Shown: positions 23,412-32,588, numbered from the stretch's first letter. The stretch is DNA of 45,567 nt from JALORV01 sp035429805 (GCA_035429805.1 DAOMFL010000025.1:1-45567); one strand, 5' to 3'. Translations and numbers: made by a program. The notes: generated from the letters alone by a model not told the origin.

Positions 23412-24254
23412 TCAACCCCGGGCACCGGAGACGTACGCCGCGGTCAGGTCATGGGTCGGCGCCTCGAACAGTGTCCGACAGCGGCCGAACTCGATCAGTT
23501 GCCCGACGCGCTCCTTCATCCAGAAGAAGGCCGCGTAGTTCGCAATGCGCCGCGCCTGGGCCAGGTTGTGCGTGACGATCACCACGGTGTAGCGACCGCG
23601 CAACCGTTGGATGAGATCCTCGACCACGCCGGAGGCGATCGGGTCGAGGGCGCTGCAGGGCTCGTCCATCAGCAGCACGGACGGTTCGAGCACCAGCGCG
23701 CGGGCGATGCACAGGCGCTGCTGCTGACCGCCCGACAACGCAAGCGCGGGTGAATCGAGCCGCCCGCTGACCTCGTCCCAGAGGCCGACGTCGCGCAACG
23801 CCACCTCGATCCGCTGGTCCAACTGGTGACGGACTCGCACACCGTGCTCGCGCAACGGCAGTTCCAGGTTGCGCCGGATGGACAGTGGAAACGGGTTCGG
23901 GCGCTGGAAGATCATGCCGATGCGCCGCCGCAGTGCCATCAGGTCGTGTTGTGGCTCGAGCACGTCCAGCCCGTCGACGCGCACGCTGCCGCGGACCGTC
24001 GCACCCGGCACCATGTCGGTGAGTCGGTTCAACACCGACAGCAGGCTGGTCTTGCCGCAACCGGAGGGTCCGATCAACGCCGTGATGCAGCCCTTGTAGA
24101 TATCGAGCGACACGCCATCAAGCACGGTGTTGCCACTGTAGGCCACTGCCAGGTTGCGGATGCTTATGAGCGGGCTCGGGTCACAGCACGGCGGCCCGGC
24201 CTCGAAGCTACCGATGGTGTAGGCCGGCGCCACGGCGGGTCGTTGCAGCGTCAT
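23412..24254 (-). CDS. pstB: Phosphate ABC transporter ATP-binding protein
   Basis: This 280-residue ATPase has Walker A GPSGCGKTSLL, the Q-loop region IGMIFQRPNPFPLSIRRNL (typical of PstB), the signature LSGGQQQRL, Walker B VLLMDEPCSALDP and the switch histidine in IVTHNLAQARRIA. It powers high-affinity phosphate import with PstA/PstC and PstS. Its start overlaps the end of pstA by four bases. It closes the arsM-pstS-pstC-pstA-pstB operon. No phoU or phoB/phoR genes are present, so control is probably not the usual Pho loop. Confidence 0.93.
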   Translation of the reverse strand: MTLQRPAVAPAYTIGSFEAGPPCCDPSPLISIRNLAVAYSGNTVLDGVSLDIYKGCITALIGPSGCGKTSLLSVLNRLTDMVPGATVRGSVRVDGLDVLEPQHDLMALRRRIGMIFQRPNPFPLSIRRNLELPLREHGVRVRHQLDQRIEVALRDVGLWDEVSGRLDSPALALSGGQQQRLCIARALVLEPSVLLMDEPCSALDPIASGVVEDLIQRLRGRYTVVIVTHNLAQARRIANYAAFFWMKERVGQLIEFGRCRTLFEAPTHDLTAAYVSGARG

Positions 24255-25096
24255 GGGGTGGTCACCCTCCTCGTCAGCCAGTGGTCGGACAATGCGACCG
24301 CGGTGGAATTGATCACGATGATCAGGATGATCAGAACGACGGCCGAGGCATACGCCGACGCGTCACCCCCGGTCACGTTCATCGACAGGTCGTAGATGTG
24401 CACGGCGAGTGCGCGCCCGGAGTCCGACAGGGATTCGGGCATCCGATCGACGTAGCCGCTGGTGAAGATCAGCGCTGCCGTCTCGGCGGTCGCACGGCCG
24501 ATACCGAGCAACAGTCCCGCCGTGATCGCGGACGCGGCCGCCGGCAAGAGCACGCGCAGCACGGCGCTGGCGCGACTCATGCCGAGTGCCGCCGCAGCCC
24601 GCCGCCAGTCCTCGTTGACCGCGGCCAGCCCTGCTTCGCTGGTGCGTATCAGGATCGGCAGGATCATGCAGGCGAGCGTCAGGCCCCCGGCCAGGATCGA
24701 GAAACCCATGCCGAGGTAGACGCTGAAGAACGCGTTGCCGAACAGGCCGAAGACGATGGAGGGAACGCCGGCCAGCAAATCCAGCCCGAGGCGGACGGCG
24801 CCGGCGCCGGCCCCGTCGCGGCGGGTGTACTCGGCGAGCCAGACCGCCGCGCCGAGGCCGATCGGCGCGGCCGCGGCGATCGCCACGCTCAGAATCAGCA
24901 GGGTCGAGACCAGGATCGGCGCGATGCCGCCACTGCGCCCGGCATCGAGCGGCCCGGTAGTCAGAAACGCCCAGGACAGTTTCGCAAGCCCGTGCCAAAG
25001 CACGTCACCGAGCAGCCACAGGAAGACGGCGGCAACCGCAGCGACCGCGATCATCATCCCGGTCGTAAACAGGACGTCCATCACGCGACTACGCAT
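24251..25096 (-). CDS. pstA: Phosphate ABC transporter permease
   Basis: The 281-residue permease has about six membrane segments and the EAA-type loop (EAGLAAVNEDWRRAAAALGM). Typical PstA features are GGIAPILVSTLLILSVAIAA, AVWLAEY, LLAGVPSIVFGLFG and GIGRATAETAALIFTSG. Start at 25096 (MRSRVMDVL) overlaps the pstC stop by eight bases, consistent with translational coupling. It forms the membrane channel together with PstC. Confidence 0.93.
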   Translation of the reverse strand: MRSRVMDVLFTTGMMIAVAAVAAVFLWLLGDVLWHGLAKLSWAFLTTGPLDAGRSGGIAPILVSTLLILSVAIAAAAPIGLGAAVWLAEYTRRDGAGAGAVRLGLDLLAGVPSIVFGLFGNAFFSVYLGMGFSILAGGLTLACMILPILIRTSEAGLAAVNEDWRRAAAALGMSRASAVLRVLLPAAASAITAGLLLGIGRATAETAALIFTSGYVDRMPESLSDSGRALAVHIYDLSMNVTGGDASAYASAVVLIILIIVINSTAVALSDHWLTRRVTTP

Positions 25097-25967
25097 GGCG
25101 CGGACTCCGCGACAGGCGGGCGCCCACGACCGCCAGTGCCAGCACCAGAGTCGCGAGTGCCAGGCCCGAGGCGAACAGGCCGGCGCGATGCGTGCCGGTT
25201 GCGTAGGCCATTTCGAGCGCAATGTTGGCGGTCAGCACACGCACCGGTTCAAACACGCTCGCGGGCACCTGCACGACGTTGCCCGAGACCATCAGCACGG
25301 CCATGGTCTCGCCGAGGGCGCGCGCGATCGCGAGCAGGACGCCGGCCAGGATGCCGCCCCGCGCGGCAGGAATCGCCACGCCCAGAATCACCGCCCGTCG
25401 CGGGAGGCCGAGTGCAGCAGCGCCCTGCAACCAGTTCGGAGACACCGCCGCCAGTGCCGAGGCACTCGTGAGGGCAATTGTCGGCAAGATCATCAGCGCC
25501 AGTATCAGGATGGCCGCGAGCAGGCTGGCGCCCGGCGGATGGCGGTCCGCAATCAGCGGCACGACGACCGTGAGTCCCCACAGGCCGTACACGACTGAGG
25601 GCACGCCCGCCAGCAGGCCCAGCATCGCGCGGTGCAGCCTTTGCACCGATCGGCCGGCGTAGAAACGCTCGAACACCGCACTCGCGAGGCCAAGCGGTGC
25701 GGCCACCAGGATCGCGCCTGCGGCCGCGAGAACAGTCGCCCAGAACATCGGGCTCAGCCCGAAGTGGCCCTCCAGTGGATGCCAGCCGTCGCCACCCAGC
25801 AGCGCGCGCCAGCCGCCGTCATGAAGCAGCGGCTGCGCCTCGCGCAGCAGGAAGCCCAGCACCAGCAACGCGATCAATGCCGCCGCGCCCGCGAGCACGG
25901 CGAGCACGAGCGCGACACGCGCGTCAGTGCGCGATCGGAACGAAAAACTGGGCCGTGATGAGATCAT
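25089..25967 (-). CDS. pstC: Phosphate ABC transporter permease
   Basis: The 292-residue permease has six predicted membrane segments; LLAGVPSVVYGLWGLTVVVP and AIARALGETMAVLMVSGN are PstC signatures, and the EAA loop is ASALAAVSPNWLQGAAALGL. The ATG at 25967 overlaps the last 44 bases of pstS. The long upstream extension of the frame is only the antisense-free shadow of pstS and has no family resemblance. Confidence 0.92.
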   Translation of the reverse strand: MISSRPSFSFRSRTDARVALVLAVLAGAAALIALLVLGFLLREAQPLLHDGGWRALLGGDGWHPLEGHFGLSPMFWATVLAAAGAILVAAPLGLASAVFERFYAGRSVQRLHRAMLGLLAGVPSVVYGLWGLTVVVPLIADRHPPGASLLAAILILALMILPTIALTSASALAAVSPNWLQGAAALGLPRRAVILGVAIPAARGGILAGVLLAIARALGETMAVLMVSGNVVQVPASVFEPVRVLTANIALEMAYATGTHRAGLFASGLALATLVLALAVVGARLSRSPRHA

Positions 25968-26745
25968 CGACCGACTCGGAGCGGGCGAACTCGATGAACC
26001 GCCGCGCGAGCGCGCCGGGCGTGCCGTGGGTGACGAGGTTGAGCGGCCGGGACAGCGGGAATCGGCCGTCGCGCACGCTCGCCACCGTGGCCGGGATGCC
26101 CTCCATCGGCAACAGCTTGATCGGCGCACCGTGCGTCGCCTCGTAGTCGGCGCTGCCGATCGACACGTAGCCGATTGCGCCGGGGTTGCCGGCGACGGTC
26201 TTGATGCCCTGCTGGTTCTCCCCGATCACGACGTGTGCGTGAATCTCGCTGTTCTTGAGCCCGTAGTGCTGCAGGAACAGTTCGAGGGTGGAGCGACCCT
26301 CGGCTTTGTTGACCACGGTGATCGCGCGGTCCGGCCCGCGCAGCTGCTTCCAGTTGACCAACTCGCCGCGGTAGATGGCGCGCACCTGGTCATCGGTCAG
26401 CTGGCGGACCGGATTCGCGGCATTCAGGATCATCGCGACACCGTCCATCGCGATGGTGTAGGCCGCGAGATCCTTCTCCTCCGGCGACAGTGCGCGCGAC
26501 ACCATGCCGATCTGCGCGACACCCGAACGCGCGTCTGCGATGCCGCGTGACGAGCCGCCCGACTGGACGTCGATACGCACGCCTGGATTGCGTTCCTCGA
26601 AGCGCTTGCCGATCTCGAGTGCGAGCGGCGCGATGGTACTGGAGCCGGTCAGCACCAGTCGCTGGTCGGCCGCCTGTCCGGGCAGCGCAGCGCCGAGGAG
26701 CAGCGCGACCAATGCGAATCGTCCCAGGATGAAGCGTGGAGTCAT
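25924..26745 (-). CDS. pstS: Phosphate-binding protein PstS-like
   Basis: This 273-residue periplasmic protein has a signal peptide (LGRFALVALLLGAALPGQAA) and the PstS-like ligand motifs LTGSSTIAPLALEIGKRF, DVQSGGSSRGIADARSGVAQ and AEGRSTLELFLQHYG. It binds phosphate for the PstCAB importer. It lies 31 bases downstream of arsM in the same direction, so phosphate uptake is transcriptionally tied to arsenic methylation. A high-selectivity phosphate importer that discriminates against arsenate would make sense here (inference). Confidence 0.9.
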   Translation of the reverse strand: MTPRFILGRFALVALLLGAALPGQAADQRLVLTGSSTIAPLALEIGKRFEERNPGVRIDVQSGGSSRGIADARSGVAQIGMVSRALSPEEKDLAAYTIAMDGVAMILNAANPVRQLTDDQVRAIYRGELVNWKQLRGPDRAITVVNKAEGRSTLELFLQHYGLKNSEIHAHVVIGENQQGIKTVAGNPGAIGYVSIGSADYEATHGAPIKLLPMEGIPATVASVRDGRFPLSRPLNLVTHGTPGALARRFIEFARSESVDDLITAQFFVPIAH

Positions 26746-26776
26746 GACTAAGCTCGCAGGAATTGCGGATGGGTCG

Positions 26777-27817
26777 TCAACAGCACGCGCCGGCAGTCGT
26801 GCCTGCCGCGACCTGGTCAAACGGCATCGTCGAACCACAGCCGGCGAACAGGCCGAAGTGCCGATCGAAATCGCCGATGAAGTCGAAGTGCGGCTGGAAG
26901 CGCGTGCCGTGCAGCATGCGCCAGGTGTTGCCGCAGACGGGAAACACCCGCCCCGTCTCGATGTCGTGGTGCTTATCGAGCACGAAGCGGTCCGGGTGAC
27001 CGGCGATGGTGCCGCGATAGATCACGGCCTGGCCGTGGTCCTCGCAGGCGCTCTCGAGCCCGTCGAGCTTGAACAGGCGGTACGTCGCCGAGAAGAAGCG
27101 GGCACGACCCACGCGCGCCGCCAGCGCCGCGTCGGTGATCGCGATCGGACTGTCGGCCACCAGCCGCGGATCGGTGAAGCCCTGGCGCTGCGCGAGCCTC
27201 AGGAAATCGTTCCAGTAAAGGGCGCCTCCGAGACACTCGCCATACAACACCGGATCGTTGCGCACCGCGTCCGGCAGGCGGCGGTCTGCATAAACGTCCG
27301 AGAAATAGAACTCGCCGCCCGGCTTCAACATCCGGTGCACCCCGCGCAGAACCTCGTCCTTGTCCGGCGACAGGTTCACCACGCAGTTCGAGACGATGAC
27401 GTCGAAGCTGCCGGGCTCGAGATCGAGTTCCGCAAGCCGCTCGATGTACCCCTCGACGAAGCGCACGTTGTCGTAACCGAACGCGTCACGGTGGAAGTCC
27501 CGGTGCCGCTGCGCGACCGCCAGTTGCTCCGTGGTCATGTCCACGCCGACGACCGAGCCGGTGGGACCGACAAGTTGGGCCAGCGCGTAGACATCGCGGC
27601 CGGAGCCGCAGCCCAGGTCGAGCACGCGGCATCCCGCCAGCTGCGGCGGGCAGACCAGTCCGCAGCCGTAGTAACGCGACAACACCTCAGGGTGAATCCG
27701 CGCCAGCAGCGGCTTTAACCACTCCGGCATCTGGCTCGGGTCGCAGCAGGCGCTGGTCTTGAGGTCGCCGGTGCCCTGCAGCTGGCGGCCGTAATAGTCC
27801 TGGACAACGTCGTACAT
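26777..27817 (-). CDS. arsM: Arsenite S-adenosylmethionine methyltransferase ArsM
   Basis: ArsM methylates trivalent arsenic in the cytosol. The 346-residue protein has the SAM fold (VLDLGCGSGRDVYALAQLVG, then GVDMT) and the conserved arsenic-binding cysteine positions: Cys52 (YYGCG), Cys145 (VSNCVVNLSPDK) and Cys195 (YGECLGGA). An N-terminal CC pair (Cys24-25) and a C-terminal GACC end could also bind arsenic. The ATG at 27817 is preceded by AGGGA. The arsenosugar-type promoter at 27854-27884 lies 37 bases upstream. Together with ArsS it should supply dimethylated arsenic for arsenosugar formation. Confidence 0.93.
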   Translation of the reverse strand: MYDVVQDYYGRQLQGTGDLKTSACCDPSQMPEWLKPLLARIHPEVLSRYYGCGLVCPPQLAGCRVLDLGCGSGRDVYALAQLVGPTGSVVGVDMTTEQLAVAQRHRDFHRDAFGYDNVRFVEGYIERLAELDLEPGSFDVIVSNCVVNLSPDKDEVLRGVHRMLKPGGEFYFSDVYADRRLPDAVRNDPVLYGECLGGALYWNDFLRLAQRQGFTDPRLVADSPIAITDAALAARVGRARFFSATYRLFKLDGLESACEDHGQAVIYRGTIAGHPDRFVLDKHHDIETGRVFPVCGNTWRMLHGTRFQPHFDFIGDFDRHFGLFAGCGSTMPFDQVAAGTTAGACC

Positions 27818-27853
27818 CGGGTTCCCTGGCTCCTGGGCACAGATCGGTCCCAG

Positions 27854-27884
27854 TACAGTCGGAGCTAGTCGGCCCGTTCTTACA
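27854..27884 (-). promoter_or_regulatory. ECF-type promoter, motif 1, upstream of arsM-pstSCAB
   Basis: On the minus strand TGTAAGAA (27877-27884), 15 bases, then CGACTGTA (27854-27861). The first box overlaps the stop codon of the membrane-protein gene that ends at 27880. Same boxes and spacing as five other sites. Confidence 0.78.
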
Positions 27885-28314
27885 CCGTCCTGCCCGGGAC
27901 CGCGCGCTCGCCCCGCAGCCAGCGCCAGGTATCGAGCGCATCGAACGCAAGGCTGATGCCATTGACTACGAGCAGGGTGAGGATGAAGAGGCACTCGACG
28001 GCCGCTACCGGCAGTGGGCCGACGCGCTCCAGCAGACGTAGAACCAAGACCCCTTGCAAGGGTCCCCAGATCAGCAGGTGCGGCACCGCCATCAGCCGGC
28101 TCATGCCGCGCTCGAGCCACATGATCGGCAGGTTGGTCGCGACGACGGCGAGTGCGGCGAGTGCAGCCGCGCGCCCGGCCCAGTGATCGAGCAACGCAAG
28201 AGAGAGCGCATTGACCGGGACCAGGACGAGCCCAACCCAGAGCTGCACCCAGAGCGGGAGACTCCGGTAGGAGTGCCAGATCTCGCCGAGGCGGGAACGT
28301 ATTGCGTCGCTCAT
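27880..28314 (-). CDS. Small integral membrane protein of the arsenosugar operon
   Basis: The 144-residue protein has about four hydrophobic segments (VQLWVGLVLVPVNALSLALL; AAALAALAVVATNLPIMWL; VPHLLIWGPLQGVLVLRLL; VECLFILTLLVVNGISLAFD). I do not recognise a named family. Its ATG overlaps the stop of the upstream glycosyltransferase gene as ATGA, so it is translationally coupled and presumably functions with the arsenosugar products, for example in membrane transfer or export; that role is inference. Confidence 0.78.
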   Translation of the reverse strand: MSDAIRSRLGEIWHSYRSLPLWVQLWVGLVLVPVNALSLALLDHWAGRAAALAALAVVATNLPIMWLERGMSRLMAVPHLLIWGPLQGVLVLRLLERVGPLPVAAVECLFILTLLVVNGISLAFDALDTWRWLRGERAVPGRTV

Positions 28315-28964
28315 GCGTCCTGCCTCGAGCCAAACCCTTCATCCTGGAACCGGAATTCGGGCCAGCCGTCTGGCAGCCACTGCAGATCGGCGGGCTCGTC
28401 GATGTCGTGCAGGAATCTGCCGACGTCAAGACTCCAGCCCATCGCCCGTATCGACTTGCCGGTCACCGCGGCCACGCGGTCGGTGCTCCAGGGCATGGCC
28501 GCGAATACACGTGGATCGAACTTTCGCAGTCCGAGGAGTGCGTAACCGCCGTCGAACGTGGGCAGCATCACCGCGTCCGAGTTCTCGAGCAATCGCCCGG
28601 CGCGACGCAGCCGACTGGCGTCGAGCTGCGGGCAGTCGGTACCGATCAGCAGGACGCGCTCACCGCCATCGATGACGCGGGCCGCCACGTGGGCCAGTCG
28701 CGCACCGAGATCGCCCTCGGTCTGCTCGGTCCAGGTGACATTCTCAACGGGCGGCAGGGCCTTCCAGGCGGGATCCGCCGGTCCCGGGGTCACGCACAGC
28801 TCGACCGGACCGGCGTCCGCCGCGTGCGCCTCGCGCAGTGTGTGCAACAGCATGCGACGTGCGAGCTGCGCCGCTTGAGCCTCGCCGAGCGCCGGTATCA
28901 ACCGTGTCTTGGCGAACCCAGGCACGGGCGCCTTGGCGAAGATCACGATTCGCGCGGCCATCAT
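28311..28964 (-). CDS. TIGR04282-family (DUF2064) arsenosugar-associated glycosyltransferase
   Basis: This 217-residue protein has the family N-terminus VIFAKAPVPGFAKTRLIPAL, the DxD-like RVLLIGTDCPQLDASRLRRA and the VMLPTFDGGYALLGLRKFDP segment. Members are recurrently linked to arsenosugar loci and annotated as arsenosugar-biosynthesis glycosyltransferases; the donor and acceptor are not established. It overlaps both neighbours by four bases. A diverged relative lacking the KAPVPG segment lies at 12.1 kb. Confidence 0.9.
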   Translation of the reverse strand: MMAARIVIFAKAPVPGFAKTRLIPALGEAQAAQLARRMLLHTLREAHAADAGPVELCVTPGPADPAWKALPPVENVTWTEQTEGDLGARLAHVAARVIDGGERVLLIGTDCPQLDASRLRRAGRLLENSDAVMLPTFDGGYALLGLRKFDPRVFAAMPWSTDRVAAVTGKSIRAMGWSLDVGRFLHDIDEPADLQWLPDGWPEFRFQDEGFGSRQDA

Positions 28965-29635
28965 TGGTACTGTCTTGCGAGGTCTGCCGGGGACGCACCG
29001 CGCCAGTAGGCGAGCCGCAGGCGCCACATCAGGAAGATCGTGCGCCACGCTCCCCGCGCCTGCCAGCGCCGCGCCGAGGTCACCACCGGCCGACCGATGC
29101 ACGCGGGCCGCGATCGCGCACGCAGGCGACTCGTGATTTCGACGTCCTCCATCAGCGGTTGATCGGGGAACCCACCGACCGCATCGAACGCCGCGCGCGT
29201 CACGAAGATCCCCTGGTCGCCGGTCGCAATCCCGGTGAGCCGGGAGCGCAGGTTCATGCCGAACGCCGTGGCGTCCATGGTCCACGTGCGGACATCGAAT
29301 TCGACGTCGAAGCGGCCCCAGACGTGGCGGCCATCCGCCAGCGCGGCATGAATCAGCCGTTCCGCGCCGTCGGGCAGCCGCGTATCGGCATGCAGGAACA
29401 ACAGCACGTCCCCGCGCGCCGCGCGTGCGCCGGCATTCATCTGGCGCGCCCGTCCGCGCTGCGAGCGCACCACCCGGAAGCCCGCGCACTCGGCAATCGT
29501 CGCCGAGCCGTCCTCGCTGTCGCCGTCGACGACGAGCACGTCAACCCCGCCACGTCGCAGCGGCAGCAATTGCGCGAGCAGGACCGGCAACGCCGTCGAC
29601 TCGTTGAGCACCGGCACGATGATGGAAAGTTTCAC
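28961..29635 (-). CDS. TIGR04283-family GT2 arsenosugar-associated glycosyltransferase
   Basis: This 224-residue GT-A protein starts with LSIIVPVLNESTALPVLLAQ, has VLVVDGDSEDGS, the acidic metal site LLFLHADTRLP, and the acceptor-side motif PLMEDVEITSRLR. It would transfer a sugar or glycerol-like unit in arsenosugar or arsenolipid assembly, according to the usual genomic context of TIGR04283. It overlaps the TIGR04282 gene and the DUF547 gene by four bases each (ATGA type). Confidence 0.92.
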   Translation of the reverse strand: MKLSIIVPVLNESTALPVLLAQLLPLRRGGVDVLVVDGDSEDGSATIAECAGFRVVRSQRGRARQMNAGARAARGDVLLFLHADTRLPDGAERLIHAALADGRHVWGRFDVEFDVRTWTMDATAFGMNLRSRLTGIATGDQGIFVTRAAFDAVGGFPDQPLMEDVEITSRLRARSRPACIGRPVVTSARRWQARGAWRTIFLMWRLRLAYWRGASPADLARQYQ

Positions 29636-30438
29636 GGCGTGCGATTCAGCTTCCAGTCGTACTCGAGAAACTCGATCGCGAGCTCACCCTGGACGAGCTT
29701 CTGGCGTTGCGGTGCAGCGAGACCGAGCACGTCGCCGTACAGCGCGAGGAACGCACCGAGGCTCTTCGCGCCGCGCCAGCCCGCCTCGAAATCCTCGCGA
29801 TACCACTTGAAGATGCTCGACACCTCCAGCTTGTCACCGGCGTAGCGGTTGCGGCTGCGATCGGACAGGAATTGAATTGCGGCGGACTCGAGTTGTGCGT
29901 CGAGCCGGGCGCCCACGTAGGCCTCCGGCCGCAGGGCGGGACAACCGACGCTGGCGCAGTTGAGCGCAAAATGCGCGCGCGGCTCCCGATAGCGTCCGGA
30001 GCCCCGAATCAGGCTGTGCTCGATGTCATCCAGCGATCGAGTCTCCCCGAGCAGTGGCACGAAGCGCTTTTTCCACGGCGACTGCAGCAGGGAGCCGAGG
30101 TCGCGGATGGAGGCGATCTTCGGGTAGCCCTGCAGGACCAGCTGCACCGTCCAGGCGTTGTAGGCGTTGACGAGGAAGGCCAGCTGGTCCGCTGGCACCC
30201 AGCGGTCGAACTCCGCACGTGAAACCGCCGAGGTCGCCGCCAGGTACTTCGTGAGCTCGGCGTGGTCATGCGCCATGCCGGCGTAATCCACCTGCGTCGC
30301 CTGCCCCGCGCGCAGCACGCGCACGTGCCGTTGCAGCAGGTCGCTCCAGGGGTCGTGATCGAAGGCCGCGGCTTGCACGGGCCGGGTCGTGGTCAGGGCC
30401 AGTAACAGCGCAAAGAATATTCTGGGCACGGTCATCAT
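29632..30438 (-). CDS. DUF547 periplasmic protein
   Basis: The 268-residue protein has a signal peptide (PRIFFALLLALTTTRPVQAA) and a DUF547 domain: LAFLVNAYNAWTVQLVLQGY, SLDDIEHSLIRG, PRAHFALNCASVGCPALRPE (Cys and His reminiscent of a papain-like active site) and FKWYREDF. DUF547 proteins have no proven function. This family is regularly found inside arsenosugar loci. The gene overlaps its neighbours by four bases on both sides, so its product is made in step with the glycosyltransferases. Confidence 0.88.
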   Translation of the reverse strand: MMTVPRIFFALLLALTTTRPVQAAAFDHDPWSDLLQRHVRVLRAGQATQVDYAGMAHDHAELTKYLAATSAVSRAEFDRWVPADQLAFLVNAYNAWTVQLVLQGYPKIASIRDLGSLLQSPWKKRFVPLLGETRSLDDIEHSLIRGSGRYREPRAHFALNCASVGCPALRPEAYVGARLDAQLESAAIQFLSDRSRNRYAGDKLEVSSIFKWYREDFEAGWRGAKSLGAFLALYGDVLGLAAPQRQKLVQGELAIEFLEYDWKLNRTP

Positions 30439-32588
30439 CCGAGCTTCCAGGCGTGATAGCGCTGGAGCCAGCCGAGCACGCGCTGCGGTGCGTGCGCGCG
30501 CTTCCACTCGCCGGCCGCGTACTTGTTCGCCTCGGCCAAGGTGGGATACGTGTGGATGGTGCTGAGCACCTTGTTGAGCCCGAGGCCATGGCGCATTGCG
30601 AGCACCATTTCTGCCAGCAGGTCGCCGGCGTGTTCGCCGACGATGGTGACGCCGAGGATGCGGTCCTTGCCGGGGACCGTGAGTACCTTGACGAAGCCGT
30701 GGGCCGCGCCGTCGGCGATCGCCCGGTCGAGATCGTCGATGCCGAAACGTGTCACCTCGCAGGCGATGCCCCGTTCCTTGGCTTCCTGTTCGTTCAGTCC
30801 GACGCGCGCCACTTCCGGGTCGATGAACGTGGTCCACGGCACCACCGAGTAGTCGGCCTTGAAGCGCTTCAGGTCGCCGAACAGTGCGTTCACCGAGGCG
30901 TACCACGCCTGGTGCGCCGCGGTGTGCGTGAACTGGAACGGCCCCGCCACGTCGCCGGCCGCCAGGATATTCGGGTAGATCGTCTGCAGGTATTCGTTGG
31001 TCACGACCGTGCGCTCGGTCTGGATGCCGAGGTCCTCGAGCCCGTAGCCCTTCAGGCGCGCGACGCGACCGACCGCACACAGCAACGCGTCGAACTCGAT
31101 GCGTTGCTCGACGCCCGCGTGCTCGACGACGATGAACTTGCGCTCGCCCTCGCGCTCACACCGCAGCGCCGTGTGCCCGGTCAGTACGGCCACGCCATCG
31201 CGTTCCAGCGCCGCCTTGGCCAGTGCAGACACCTCTTCATCCTCGCGGATCATGATGCGCGGACCCATTTCGACCTGCGTGACCACGGAACCGAGGCGTG
31301 CGAAGCTCTGCGCCAGTTCGCAACCGATGGGACCGCCGCCAAGCACCACCAGGCGCCGTGGGACGTCGTCCAGCTTCGCAAACTCGTCCCACAGCGTGTC
31401 GCTGGTCACGTAACCCACGTCGTCGAGACCCGGCAGCGGCGGCACGAACGGTCGCGCGCCCGCGGCGATGACGATGCTGCGCGTCGTGATGCGGCGTGTG
31501 CCGTCGCCATTGAGCGTGACCTCCACCGTCCAGGGATCGACGATCCTGGCATGACCCTGCAGCACCTCGACGCCGAGCGAGGTGTAGCGCTCGATGCTGT
31601 CGTGCGGCTCGACGGTGCGGATCACCTCGTGCACACGGCTCATCACCCTGCGGAAACTGAACCGCGGTGTCGTCGCCTCGAGCCCGTAGTGATCGGCGTG
31701 GCGCATCGAGTGCGCGAGCCGTGCGCTCTTGATCAATGCTTTGCTCGGCACGCAACCATAATTGAGGCAGTCGCCGCCCAACTTTTCGGCCTCGATCAGC
31801 GTCACCTTCGCCTTCACCGCCGCCGCGATGTAGGAGGAGACGAGTCCCGCCGCGCCGGCCCCGATCACGACCAGGTTGCGTTCAAACCGGGCCGGGCGCG
31901 TCCATTTCGCGTACACACGCCGCCGTTGCAGCCAGTCGAGGCCGCGACGCGCGACCAAGGGGAACACGCCCAGCAGCGCGAATGAGAACAGCAGGCCCGG
32001 CGAGACGATGCCCGACAGTCCGTCGATCCGCGCCAACTGGGTGCCGGCGTTCACGTAGACCGCGGTCCCGGCCAGCATGCCGATCTGGCTGACCCAGTAG
32101 AACGTGCGGGTGCGGATTGGCGTGAGCCCCATCACCAGGTTGACGATGAAGAACGGGAACAGCGGCACGAGTCGCAGCGTGAAAAGGTAGAACGCGCCGT
32201 CCCTGGCCATGCCCTCGTTCACCGCCTTGAGCCGATCGCCAAAGCGCCGCTGCACGGCGTCGCGCAGCACGAAGCGCGAGGCGAGGAAGGCCAGCGTCGC
32301 ACCGATGCTCGAGGCGAACGAGACGATCAAGATCCCGGAGAAGAGGCCGAACAAGGCGCCAGCGGCCAGCGTCATCACCGCTGCGCCGGGCAACGACAGC
32401 GCGGTGACCAGCACGTAGGTCAGGAAGAATCCGGCGACCACGAGCGCCGGCGAGGCCGTGCGCCACGCCTCAAACTGCGCCTGGCTGGATTTGAGACCCT
32501 CAAGCGTCAGCAGGTGATTGAGGTCGAAGGCGAAGAAGGCGATCGCCAGCAAGGCGATCACGGCAATGATGGCGAGCTTCTGCTTCAC
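30435..32588 (-). CDS. TVP38/TMEM64-flavoprotein (mercuric reductase-like) fusion
   Basis: This 717-residue protein joins two domains. Residues ~1-225 form a TVP38/TMEM64 membrane domain with about five segments (VTALSLPGAAVMTLAAGALF; LRLVPLFPFFIVNLVMGL). Residues ~235-717 are a pyridine nucleotide-disulfide oxidoreductase with GAGAAG (243-248), the redox disulfide Cys274/Cys279 in GGDCLNYGCVPSK, VVLGGGPIGCELAQSFARLG, ILAAGDV and a C-terminal HxYPTLAEA. It lacks MerA's N-terminal metal domain and terminal CC pair, so Hg(II) is unlikely as substrate; a membrane-associated substrate such as an oxidised organoarsenical or a quinone is possible. The start is GTG, overlapping the arsS stop by four bases. 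Confidence 0.9.
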   Translation of the reverse strand: MKQKLAIIAVIALLAIAFFAFDLNHLLTLEGLKSSQAQFEAWRTASPALVVAGFFLTYVLVTALSLPGAAVMTLAAGALFGLFSGILIVSFASSIGATLAFLASRFVLRDAVQRRFGDRLKAVNEGMARDGAFYLFTLRLVPLFPFFIVNLVMGLTPIRTRTFYWVSQIGMLAGTAVYVNAGTQLARIDGLSGIVSPGLLFSFALLGVFPLVARRGLDWLQRRRVYAKWTRPARFERNLVVIGAGAAGLVSSYIAAAVKAKVTLIEAEKLGGDCLNYGCVPSKALIKSARLAHSMRHADHYGLEATTPRFSFRRVMSRVHEVIRTVEPHDSIERYTSLGVEVLQGHARIVDPWTVEVTLNGDGTRRITTRSIVIAAGARPFVPPLPGLDDVGYVTSDTLWDEFAKLDDVPRRLVVLGGGPIGCELAQSFARLGSVVTQVEMGPRIMIREDEEVSALAKAALERDGVAVLTGHTALRCEREGERKFIVVEHAGVEQRIEFDALLCAVGRVARLKGYGLEDLGIQTERTVVTNEYLQTIYPNILAAGDVAGPFQFTHTAAHQAWYASVNALFGDLKRFKADYSVVPWTTFIDPEVARVGLNEQEAKERGIACEVTRFGIDDLDRAIADGAAHGFVKVLTVPGKDRILGVTIVGEHAGDLLAEMVLAMRHGLGLNKVLSTIHTYPTLAEANKYAAGEWKRAHAPQRVLGWLQRYHAWKLG

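Noticed and set aside
30435..32588. Second mercuric reductase
   Set aside because: Although the disulfide oxidoreductase domain is similar, the N-terminal metal domain and the C-terminal cysteine pair of MerA are missing and a VTT membrane domain is fused instead.
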